IMG/VR virus record: IMGVR_UViG_3300025131_000104
Location: 1 to 41,112 of that record
Strand: one strand, 5' to 3'
Length of the DNA stretch: 41,112 bases
Source: a virus
Part shown: piece after piece, positions 1 to 5,350 of the stretch
Layout of the letters: each line of letters starts with the position of its first letter
How positions within the stretch are numbered: the first letter of the stretch is position 1
The notes under the pieces: generated by a model
Seen by the model: only the letters and a program-made list of their open reading frames with translations
The model's database searches: none
What the model was told of the DNA's origin: nothing
Made by a program: the position numbers and the translations under genes

Positions 1-65
1 GCGACTCCTGTTATCGGGTTGCGCTTAACTGATCTTTTTCTATGTATAATTTCTGCGAAGATTAT

Positions 66-149
66 TTATTCTTCGGTAGCTTCTTCCTCAGAAACTTCTT
101 CAGCAGCTTCTTCTTCTACTGCTTCAACATTTTGTTCTTCATCACTCAT
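66..149 (-). CDS. 27-residue acidic peptide
   Basis: A very small gene reading MSDEEQNVEAVEEE at its start; more than half of its residues are Glu or Asp. The right-end copy (40338-40421) has the same length, and its differences include conservative changes and silent third-position changes, which argues that it is translated. Upstream is A-rich with no clear Shine-Dalgarno. Highly acidic phage peptides can act as DNA mimics or bind basic host proteins, but nothing here shows which. It is the last gene before the bidirectional terminator seen intact at 40260-40305. Confidence 0.5.
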   Translation of the reverse strand: MSDEEQNVEAVEEEAAEEVSEEEATEE

Positions 150-222
150 AATTATTTTTATTACTAATTAACTAAAAAAATAATAGCAAATATTACTTCT
201 TTTGGCAAATATAATCGCTTAA

Positions 223-258
223 CTACGAGTCTGCTAATTCTAATTCTTGTTTAGTCAT
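223..258 (-). other. 11-codon reading frame behind a full SD linker
   Basis: ATG follows the same AGAAAGGAATAAATAT linker that precedes the real genes nearby, but the frame closes after MTKQELELADS. The first residues resemble the start of the 80-residue gene at 898-1140 (MTKRELA). It is either the remnant of a deleted gene or a leader peptide. The right-end copy has a different 10-codon frame in the same place (40504-40536). Confidence 0.3.
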
Positions 259-275
259 ATATTTATTCCTTTCTT

Positions 276-422
276 TTAATTATTAATTAAGTTAATTACT
301 CTTTTTAAGTAAATAAGCTCACTTTTTTTACTTAATTGTTGATGTCTTTTACTTTTATATTCTTTACACCAAACAATAAACTCAAGCCATTGTAAAGCAT
401 CTTGCTTTTGTTCTTTAGTCAT
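276..422 (-). CDS. 48-residue small protein, unknown
   Basis: Starts MTKEQKQDALQWLEFIVWC and is rich in Lys and aromatic residues. The ATG sits 8 bases after AGAAAGGA. It is one of the small genes separated by a repeated linker. It is absent from the right-end copy of this region, where the flanking genes are kept, so it is dispensable or exchangeable. No family recognised. Confidence 0.55.
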   Translation of the reverse strand: MTKEQKQDALQWLEFIVWCKEYKSKRHQQLSKKSELIYLKRVINLINN

Positions 423-440
423 AATTTTGTTCCTTTCTAA

Positions 441-662
441 TTAGTTAATTTTTTCTAATTCTAACTCCCCTTTTTCATTTTCTTCATAATCCCAACACTT
501 ATCATTGGGAAAGATAATTGTTTTATTTTTATCTTTTTCTACAGAAGTAAAATATTCTCCACCTATTTCCTTAAAAGTATTTCCCTCACTATCTATTGAT
601 AATAATATTTCGTTATTTTGTGGTTGAGCCTTTAATAACTCAATAAGTTCTTTTATTTTCAT
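441..662 (-). CDS. 73-residue small phage protein (MKIKELIELL family)
   Basis: The first 34 residues (MKIKELIELLKAQPQNNE onward) and the last 20 or so are almost identical to the 79-residue protein at 40555-40794, while the middle differs in length and sequence. The N-terminus looks like a helix followed by a strand with 'LLSIDSEGN', as in small alpha/beta phage proteins of unknown role. It is preceded by the conserved AGAAAGGA linker. The variable middle between constant ends suggests recombination within the gene or selection for diversity. Confidence 0.7.
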   Translation of the reverse strand: MKIKELIELLKAQPQNNEILLSIDSEGNTFKEIGGEYFTSVEKDKNKTIIFPNDKCWDYEENEKGELELEKIN

Positions 663-699
663 AATTTTATTCCTTTCTATTTAATTATTTATATTGTTT

Positions 700-879
700 T
701 TAGCCAAATGCTTGTTCCTTTGTGGTATGTTCTTTATCACAATAAATAGTTTTATTGTCGGGAGCTACCCACAATTTATTGCCACACATATCACAATAAT
801 ATTTTTGTTTATTATTGTGTTGTGTTTTAGACCATTTACCAATATTTTTATTAGCTTTTACTCTATAATTTATTTTCAT
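700..879 (-). CDS. 59-residue zinc-ribbon-like protein
   Basis: Starts MKINYRVKANKNIGKWSK. A CDMCG pair in the middle and CDKEH near the end could bind one zinc ion. The start is placed by the AGAAAGGA linker. In the right-end copy this slot is filled by an unrelated 61-residue protein (40815-41000), although the genes on both sides are the same. Function unknown. Confidence 0.6.
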   Translation of the reverse strand: MKINYRVKANKNIGKWSKTQHNNKQKYYCDMCGNKLWVAPDNKTIYCDKEHTTKEQAFG

Positions 880-897
880 ATATTTGTTCCTTTCTAA

Positions 898-1140
898 TTA
901 ATTATTAATAATATTGTCATATTCCAGAAAGTCATTATACCAATTCTCGTTTTCTTCCCCACCATAAAAGCCATTTATATATGCTTCTTGTAAAATACTT
1001 TCTTCTTTACAACTTACTTTTGGATAATTATTTTTAACATAATTATTAGCTTCTTCGCATAATATTTGATGAACATAATTTTCTAACTCGCCCATTTTAT
1101 AAGTTATTGATATTTCTTTTGCTAATTCTCTTTTAGTCAT
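898..1140 (-). CDS. 80-residue small protein, unknown
   Basis: Starts MTKRELAKEISITYKMGELE and is acidic toward the C-terminus, with several Tyr and Trp. Its first 15 residues look like a helix. The start follows the standard AGAAAGGA linker. A second, nearly identical copy of its 3' part ends the window (41018-41112). Small proteins with 'YINGFYGG'-like segments occur in many phage early regions; the role is not known. Confidence 0.65.
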   Translation of the reverse strand: MTKRELAKEISITYKMGELENYVHQILCEEANNYVKNNYPKVSCKEESILQEAYINGFYGGEENENWYNDFLEYDNIINN

Positions 1141-1154
1141 AAGTTTATTCCTTT

Positions 1155-1370
1155 CTATTTGTTAATTGTTAATTCCCAATCAAATTGTTCTAATGCTTTC
1201 CAACAATTTAAGTAATCGCCTTGATCAAAAAGTTTTTGTTCCACTTCCATATCGCAATCTATTGAGTGATAATCTATTAAGTGGTCGCAAACTTCTTTTA
1301 AGTCCTTAAACTTGTAATCTTCGTCGTGAAAATATCTACCACACTGTGTGTCCCAAACTTGTAAATACAT
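1155..1370 (-). CDS. 71-residue acidic small protein, unknown
   Basis: Starts MYLQVWDTQCGRYFHDEDYK. It is acidic, with several Cys, Trp and His residues, but they form no clear zinc motif. The ATG follows AGAAAGGAATAAATAT. It belongs to the leftward run of small early genes. Proteins of this kind may modulate the host; no function can be assigned. Confidence 0.6.
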   Translation of the reverse strand: MYLQVWDTQCGRYFHDEDYKFKDLKEVCDHLIDYHSIDCDMEVEQKLFDQGDYLNCWKALEQFDWELTINK

Positions 1371-1401
1371 ATATTTATTCCTTTCTATTAATTATTATGT
1401 T

Positions 1402-1611
1402 TTAATTGTTCGCTTTCTGTAATAACTCAGATGATAGTTTCATCATCATTTCTTTGTAATCTATTTGATAATCTACTTTTTCTTCTAAGGTTAAGTTAGC
1501 TAAAAGTTCTTGAATTACCACTTTTTTGTCCCAACCATTAAAATAATCAAATAAGTCATTTTCTAATTCTCTTAATTCTTTCCAATTTTCTTTAATTTTT
1601 TCTTTTTTCAT
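1402..1611 (-). CDS. 69-residue helical small protein, unknown
   Basis: Almost entirely predicted helix, charged, starting MKKEKIKENWKELRELENDL. The ATG follows AGAAAGGAATAAAA. It lies between two other small genes of the leftward block. It could be a coiled-coil adaptor or a host-modulating factor; no family recognised. Confidence 0.6.
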   Translation of the reverse strand: MKKEKIKENWKELRELENDLFDYFNGWDKKVVIQELLANLTLEEKVDYQIDYKEMMMKLSSELLQKANN

Positions 1612-1625
1612 ATTTTTATTCCTTT

Positions 1626-2126
1626 CTAATTAATTATTATTACATTTAATTTTTGTATTCCAAAATTAATTGCCCTTTGGTATTCATTTTTCTTCATAGC
1701 TATATCAATTCTATCTGTATATCTTTTATTTGTTCGGTCTGTGATCATACAAATACCATAATTCTCGATCTCTATAAGAGTTCCAAATGGTAAAAAATTA
1801 GTAGCACACCTTTTATAACCCCTTTCCAAAGCCAAACATATATTCTCACCATTAGCAGATATACAAGGGCTATCGTCTGTTTGGTTAATATCACCCACAT
1901 TATAAGCAGTAATTTTTTTAATACCCAGATCATTTTTTTGCCTTTTTAATTCATTTTTTATTTGTTCGGTCTGTTCAATTCCTTTATTATTTTCTGCTCT
2001 TAGTCCTCCCCAAGCTATAAATAAAGTGATGATTATAGCAATTAAAATATTGCGACTCCTCTTATCTGGTTGTCTTTTTTTTGCTTGTTTTTTTGTCTTT
2101 GTTCCTATTTTTCTTTTATAAAACAT
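1626..2126 (-). CDS. membrane-anchored 3D-domain (double-psi beta-barrel) protein
   Basis: A basic cytoplasmic N-terminus (residues 1-27) is followed by one membrane segment (about 28-43) and an outside linker. From about residue 72 there is a 3D/RlpA-like barrel: ITAYNVGD, a pair of Cys around the ligand pocket, NFLPFGTLIEI, and the closing ITDRTNKRYTDRIDIAM with the conserved Asp residues. Domains of this type bind or cut cell-wall glycan in lytic transglycosylases (MltA-like) and resuscitation factors. The combination TAYN...NFLPFGT...DR resembles proteins I associate with Patescibacteria, which is only a hint of host. It could aid lysis, entry exclusion or wall remodelling. It is unusual in an early gene cluster. 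Confidence 0.75.
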   Translation of the reverse strand: MFYKRKIGTKTKKQAKKRQPDKRSRNILIAIIITLFIAWGGLRAENNKGIEQTEQIKNELKRQKNDLGIKKITAYNVGDINQTDDSPCISANGENICLALERGYKRCATNFLPFGTLIEIENYGICMITDRTNKRYTDRIDIAMKKNEYQRAINFGIQKLNVIIIN

Positions 2127-2161
2127 ATTTTGTTTTATTAATAATCCTTATTTAAAACAAA

Positions 2162-2192
2162 TATACCACTATATAAATTATATAATGGTATA
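2162..2192. repeat. 13-bp inverted repeat, operator or terminator
   Basis: TATACCACTATAT and ATATAATGGTATA flank a 5-base loop with one mismatch that is a G-U pair in RNA. It lies between the 100-residue gene (2200-2502) and the 3D-domain gene (start 2126). On the minus strand a T-rich run follows, so a weak terminator of the upstream gene is possible; as DNA it could be an operator for the 3D gene. Confidence 0.5.
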
Positions 2193-2199
2193 TAAAAGT

Positions 2200-2502
2200 T
2201 TAACAATTTTGTGCTATAAATCCACCATTTTCAATTTTAATTATTAAAGCTTCATCGTTTAACTCTTCAATATTTTTGAATGTTGTGTCGTGTTGATCGT
2301 TGTAATCTTTTAAGTCGTCATATTCTGAAAACTCACAACATAAAGAAATTGGGTCAAAGTCTATAACTTCGTCTATTTCTTCTTCGTATTGCTCTAAATA
2401 TTCAAAAAGTGCTTTTTGTCCTTCATAACTAAAATTGTTTTTATAACTTCCACTATTGGAAAACCAATTTTGGAAATCATATAAACTAATGTATTTTTTC
2501 AT
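2200..2502 (-). CDS. 100-residue acidic protein of a common phage/plasmid family
   Basis: Starts MKKYISLYDFQNWF. The core 'ALFEYLEQYEEEID' followed by 'DPISLCCEFSEYDDL' is a pattern I recognise from small conserved proteins in many phages, plasmids and hosts, with no known function. Strongly acidic, about the usual length of the family. The start is fixed by the AGAAAGGA linker at 2503-2520. Confidence 0.7.
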   Translation of the reverse strand: MKKYISLYDFQNWFSNSGSYKNNFSYEGQKALFEYLEQYEEEIDEVIDFDPISLCCEFSEYDDLKDYNDQHDTTFKNIEELNDEALIIKIENGGFIAQNC

Positions 2503-2535
2503 ATTTTTATTCCTTTCTATTAATTAATTATAGTT

Positions 2536-2560
2536 GAGAGTATAACCATTTTATACTCTC
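2536..2560. repeat. 10-bp hairpin between small genes
   Basis: GAGAGTATAA (2536-2545) and TTATACTCTC (2551-2560) pair perfectly around a 5-base loop. On the minus strand it lies just after the 39-residue membrane peptide (stop at 2568) and 34 bases before the 100-residue gene. No U-tract follows, so an mRNA processing site or operator is as likely as a terminator. Confidence 0.5.
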
Positions 2561-2567
2561 TCAATAA

Positions 2568-2687
2568 TTACTTAATTATTAAATATATTATATTTAACAA
2601 TAAAATCATTATTATTAATTTTAAACATAACAGTGCTTTTTTAGTTTTTGGATCTCTTAAAAACATTTTAATTATTCTTTTATTCAT
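2568..2687 (-). CDS. 39-residue membrane peptide
   Basis: Starts MNKRIIKMFLRDPKTKK. The N-terminal half is basic; from about residue 18 a continuous hydrophobic stretch (ALLCLKLIIMILLLNIIYLI) should span the membrane with the basic end inside. Upstream is A/T-rich without a Shine-Dalgarno, so translation is not certain. It could be a small membrane effector. Confidence 0.4.
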   Translation of the reverse strand: MNKRIIKMFLRDPKTKKALLCLKLIIMILLLNIIYLIIK

Positions 2688-2701
2688 ATATTTATTATTA
2701 A

Positions 2702-2851
2702 TTAATTAATTTTTTTCTTTCTTTTTATCATAGAATCGAAGAAAAACTTATATCTAATATCTTTGTTATCCTTTTTCATTTCTTCTTCCATTACCTTGTT
2801 AAACTCTTTATCTGACAATTTATCAGAATCTTTTTTATTTTTTTTTCTCAT
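2702..2851 (-). CDS. 49-residue charged small protein, unknown
   Basis: Starts MRKKNKKDSDKLSDKEFNK. Highly charged, probably helical, with a basic end. The upstream AAATAAATATATG context matches the SD-less starts used elsewhere in this genome. Neighbouring frames of similar size are packed head to tail, which supports it being a gene. No family recognised. Confidence 0.45.
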   Translation of the reverse strand: MRKKNKKDSDKLSDKEFNKVMEEEMKKDNKDIRYKFFFDSMIKRKKKIN

Positions 2852-2855
2852 ATAT

Positions 2856-2975
2856 TTATTTTAATTTAATTATTTTATAACCTTGTTTTTTTCTTTCCTT
2901 ATTAATAGCTTTATTAGAACTATTTTTTTTTCTTCCCTCTAATTTATCTAAAAAATTATTCAAATCTTGGTTCAT
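2856..2975 (-). CDS. 39-residue basic peptide, unknown
   Basis: Starts MNQDLNNFLDKLEGRKK and continues with a Lys-rich tail. It lies 4 bases upstream of the next small gene. Upstream is an A-rich SD-less start. The size and the low-complexity tail make this a tentative call. Confidence 0.4.
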   Translation of the reverse strand: MNQDLNNFLDKLEGRKKNSSNKAINKERKKQGYKIIKLK

Positions 2976-2992
2976 ATTTTTATATTAATTAT

Positions 2993-3136
2993 TTAATGAG
3001 AACAAAACATTTTTAGTTCTGTGGGTCTTTCGACCATATCTAACAGATCTTTTTTTGTTAGTTCTTTCAAATCTTCTTCAGAGTACCCAATACTATCAAT
3101 TAAATATTCGATAATATCTTCTTTTGTGTAAGTCAT
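2993..3136 (-). CDS. 47-residue small acidic protein, first leftward gene
   Basis: Starts MTYTKEDIIEYLIDSIGY and reads 'SEEDLKELTKKDLLDM', a helix-turn-helix-like or small helical fold. The start is supported by GAAAGGGAC about 9 bases upstream. It is the first gene behind the leftward promoter at 3309-3336, so it is probably made early. Function unknown. Confidence 0.6.
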   Translation of the reverse strand: MTYTKEDIIEYLIDSIGYSEEDLKELTKKDLLDMVERPTELKMFCSH

Positions 3137-3308
3137 TTTTTTTGTCCCTTTCGATTAGTTTATTAAATTGCTATTATGTCCACCCTCCTAAAGCGGTAAG
3201 CAATAAGAGAGAGGACAAGCACTAGAAGAGATATAAACTACTTTACTTTTTGATTATATAATTTAATCTTTATTATTTTGTTAAAGCTTCTTTTTTATCT
3301 CTTAATAA

Positions 3309-3336
3309 AGTATAACATATAGAATGAGAAAGTCAA
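3309..3336 (-). promoter_or_regulatory. leftward early promoter
   Basis: Read on the minus strand: TTGACT, 16 bases, TATACT. Transcription would start near 3302 with AAGAGATA, the 5' arm of a stem whose other arm lies about 70 bases downstream. It would drive the run of small genes from 3136 leftward across the window start. Confidence 0.65.
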
Positions 3337-3345
3337 CACTATAAC

Positions 3346-3354
3346 TGTGGATAA
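3346..3354 (-). promoter_or_regulatory. DnaA box
   Basis: TGTGGATAA on the plus strand is a perfect match to the consensus DnaA box TTATCCACA on the minus strand. It lies in the divergent intergenic region beside a palindrome and AT-rich DNA. One box alone could be chance; the context raises the odds. Confidence 0.5.
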
Positions 3355-3356
3355 CT

Positions 3357-3372
3357 TTTTATGATCATAAAA
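3357..3372. repeat. 16-bp perfect palindrome
   Basis: TTTTATGATCATAAAA is fully self-complementary. It lies between the leftward and rightward promoters, just upstream of the rightward -35 region, so a dimeric repressor or activator site is likely. Confidence 0.55.
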
Positions 3373-3390
3373 TATTCCAAGTTATAATAT

Positions 3391-3419
3391 TTGACCAACA
3401 AAAAATTGTAAGTTATAAT
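3391..3419 (+). promoter_or_regulatory. rightward promoter of the virion block
   Basis: TTGACC, 17 bases, TATAAT: five of six and six of six matches to the sigma70 consensus with ideal spacing. The start would be near 3426, about 20 bases before the small terminase ATG. A second AAGTTATAAT at about 3379-3388 could be an alternative -10. Confidence 0.75.
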
Positions 3420-3445
3420 AAAAAAAGCTTAAAAAATAAAAGAAA

Positions 3446-3865
3446 ATGATGTCAACAGATTTAACTATGAAGCAAAAAAAATATGTTAAGGAGAGATTAA
3501 AAGGATCTACGGGTGTCAAAGCAGTAAGCAATATATATAACACTACGAGCTACGGCTCCGCTTCCGCACTTAGCACTAAACTAAACAAAACACCAAAGAT
3601 CCGCAAAGAAATAGAGAAAGGGTTGAAAAGGTTAGAGATAACACCACATTACTTATTAAAGGAGTTAAAGAATCTTATAGAGAAAGGTAGATCTGACAAT
3701 ACAATATTGAAAACAATACAATATTATTTTGATCTTCTTGGTTATACAAAGGATAATCAAAGAGAACAAGCACAAAGATTAGTTATAAATATTGATAAGG
3801 GTGTAATACCCGTCAATTTAAGAGATAAAAATAGTTCAGAAAAAAAAGAAAGAGAAAAAACATAA
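3446..3865 (+). CDS. terS: terminase small subunit
   Basis: A 139-residue basic protein. Residues 1-60 ('MKQKKYVKERLKGSTGVKAV', then a second helix with 'KTPKIRKEIEKGL') fit the DNA-binding helix-turn-helix of the terminase small subunit, which recognises the packaging site. The next part is helical, as in oligomerisation domains, and the tail is highly charged. The gene sits directly before the large subunit. Two ATG codons are in frame at the start (3446 and 3449). It is the first gene behind the rightward promoter. Confidence 0.8.
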   Translation: MMSTDLTMKQKKYVKERLKGSTGVKAVSNIYNTTSYGSASALSTKLNKTPKIRKEIEKGLKRLEITPHYLLKELKNLIEKGRSDNTILKTIQYYFDLLGYTKDNQREQAQRLVINIDKGVIPVNLRDKNSSEKKEREKT

Positions 3866-3972
3866 CAAGTTTAAAAAAAGTTATTAAATGATCGGGTACA
3901 TATTTAAGGGGGCTTACCCAAGATCGAGACCCCAAAAATTTTTAAATCTATACATACAATTTACAGACAGAC

Positions 3973-5340
3973 ATGAAAAAAACAACAGAAAAAAACAATG
4001 AGGTATTTAATCTTTTAGGAAAGAAGAAGAAGGATACAACTAAAAAGATAAACCTTGAAGTATATACTCCACACAGAAACCAACAGAAGATTATAGATTC
4101 AGATGCACGTTTCAAGGTTATCAACTGTGGGAGAAGATTTGGTAAGACAACCTTTGCTGTTAATACGCTGTTTATTTCTGCTCTTTTACAAGACAATGGA
4201 ACCTTCTGGTATGTTGCTCCAACTTATAGACAAGCTAAGCAAATAGCTTGGAGAATGTTTACGGAGTTGTACTACCTGAATAATAAAAAGCTTTTCAGTA
4301 AGCCACCTAATGAAAGTCAATTACAATTAATCCTAGAGAATGGAAGTTATATAGAATTGAAAGGTGCAGATAATGAGGACTCTTTAAGAGGAGTAGGATT
4401 AGATGGAGTAGTTCTTGATGAATATGCCACAATGAAACCTCATGTATGGGACGAGATTATTCAACCAACAATAACTGATAAACAAGGATGGGGTATGTTT
4501 ATATCAACCCCACAAGGATATAACCATTTCCATGAGATGTATGAGAAAGCTAAGTTCTTACCAGATTGGGAAAGATTTCATTTTACAAGTTATGATAACC
4601 CAGCTTTAAAGAAAGGAGAGATAGATAGAGCTAAGACAGAAACTGCAGAAGATTACTTTGCTCAGGAGTATATGGCAGACTTTAGAAAGTTTACTGGATT
4701 AGTTTATAAAGAATTTGACAGGAAGACACATGTAACTAATAGCTTCGAGATTCCCAATAATTGGTCTAAGTGGAGAACTATAGATGCAGGTTATAATAAT
4801 CCCTTTTGTTGCTTATGGGTGACACAAGATCCAGAGTCTGGTATATTTTATATATACGACGAACATTACTTACCTTTACAAACTACTAGGTATCACGCGG
4901 AGATAATAAACGGTAAGTCTGTAGGTCAGTATTTTAAAGCAACATACATAGATCCATCAGCATCACAGGTTATGCAAGACTTAGGAACATTCGGTGTATA
5001 TTGTTACAAAGCAGACAACACAGTTGTTTATAAAAGAGGACAAGATTATGAAAGTGGAATACCAAAAGTAGCAGAACTTTTAAAAATAGACCCTATATTA
5101 AATAAACCAAAAATAATGATATTTAAAGACTGTAAAAATTTTATAGATGAAATAGAAACCTATAGATGGGAACAAAATAAAATAGATAAAAATGCAAGAG
5201 AAACACCTCATAAAAGTAATGACCATGCAATGGATGCTTTGAGGTATTTCGTTAATTCATATAATTTAATACTTAATCCAAAACCTTATAAAAAATCAAC
5301 ACCAGTATATCAACCAAGAAATTTAATAACTGGTTATTAA
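3973..5340 (+). CDS. terL: terminase large subunit (packaging ATPase and nuclease)
   Basis: 455 residues, a normal length. The ATPase shows Walker A GRRFGKTT (about 53-60), Walker B GVVLDE (145-150) and the coupling motif FISTPQG (176-182). The C-terminal RNase H-like nuclease follows, with TIDAGYNNP near 270, DPSASQ in the middle and a final acidic site in NDHAMDALRYF. It pumps DNA into the prohead and cuts the concatemer. The 107 bases between the two terminase genes hold a GGGG/CCCC stem around 3910-3934 but no gene. Confidence 0.95.
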   Translation: MKKTTEKNNEVFNLLGKKKKDTTKKINLEVYTPHRNQQKIIDSDARFKVINCGRRFGKTTFAVNTLFISALLQDNGTFWYVAPTYRQAKQIAWRMFTELYYLNNKKLFSKPPNESQLQLILENGSYIELKGADNEDSLRGVGLDGVVLDEYATMKPHVWDEIIQPTITDKQGWGMFISTPQGYNHFHEMYEKAKFLPDWERFHFTSYDNPALKKGEIDRAKTETAEDYFAQEYMADFRKFTGLVYKEFDRKTHVTNSFEIPNNWSKWRTIDAGYNNPFCCLWVTQDPESGIFYIYDEHYLPLQTTRYHAEIINGKSVGQYFKATYIDPSASQVMQDLGTFGVYCYKADNTVVYKRGQDYESGIPKVAELLKIDPILNKPKIMIFKDCKNFIDEIETYRWEQNKIDKNARETPHKSNDHAMDALRYFVNSYNLILNPKPYKKSTPVYQPRNLITGY

Positions 5341-5350
5341 TAAAAATATT

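Larger units (their letters stand above)
1..992. repeat. left copy of diverged terminal repeat
   Basis: This stretch is the counterpart of 40273-41112. The first 60 bases are identical; after that the copies differ by substitutions, by a 48-residue gene present only here (276-422), by a different middle in the MKIKELIELL gene, and by a different gene at 700-879. Both copies return to near identity over the last 95 bases. True phage terminal repeats are normally identical, so a circular genome whose ends come from two co-existing variants is the simpler reading. Confidence 0.85.
259..2520 (-). repeat. repeated Shine-Dalgarno linker between small genes
   Basis: On the minus strand the form AATAATTAATTAGAAAGG followed by AAYAAANNTATG precedes the starts at 258, 422, 662, 879, 1140, 1370, 1611 and 2502; the right copy has it before 40536, 40794 and 41000 and once without a start codon (about 40495-40510). 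The AAAGGA to ATG distance is about 8 bases. Genes at 2568-2975 and most virion genes lack it. Confidence 0.8.
3137..3445. other. divergent intergenic region, candidate replication origin
   Basis: The only stretch above 300 bases without a gene. It holds a leftward promoter, a rightward promoter, a consensus DnaA box, a 16-bp palindrome, a doubled AAGTTATAAT and a leader for the leftward transcript. That leader contains AAGAGATA/TATCTCTT at its start and TTGTCC/GGACATAA further in, plus AATTGCT/AGCAAT-type alternatives. Combined with its place between the two gene blocks, this is the best candidate for origin and control hub. Confidence 0.6.

Noticed and set aside
694-897. Plus-strand frame of 67 residues at the left end
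   Set aside because: It lies antisense to the 59-residue zinc protein at 700-879, which has the conserved linker and fits the leftward gene order.
1-992. True direct terminal repeats of a phage genome
   Set aside because: The copies differ in gene content and sequence, which terminal repeats made by replication and packaging should not.
3866-3972. cos or pac site between the terminase genes
   Set aside because: A GGGG/CCCC stem and repeated GATC are present, but nothing in the sequence alone marks a cut or binding site.
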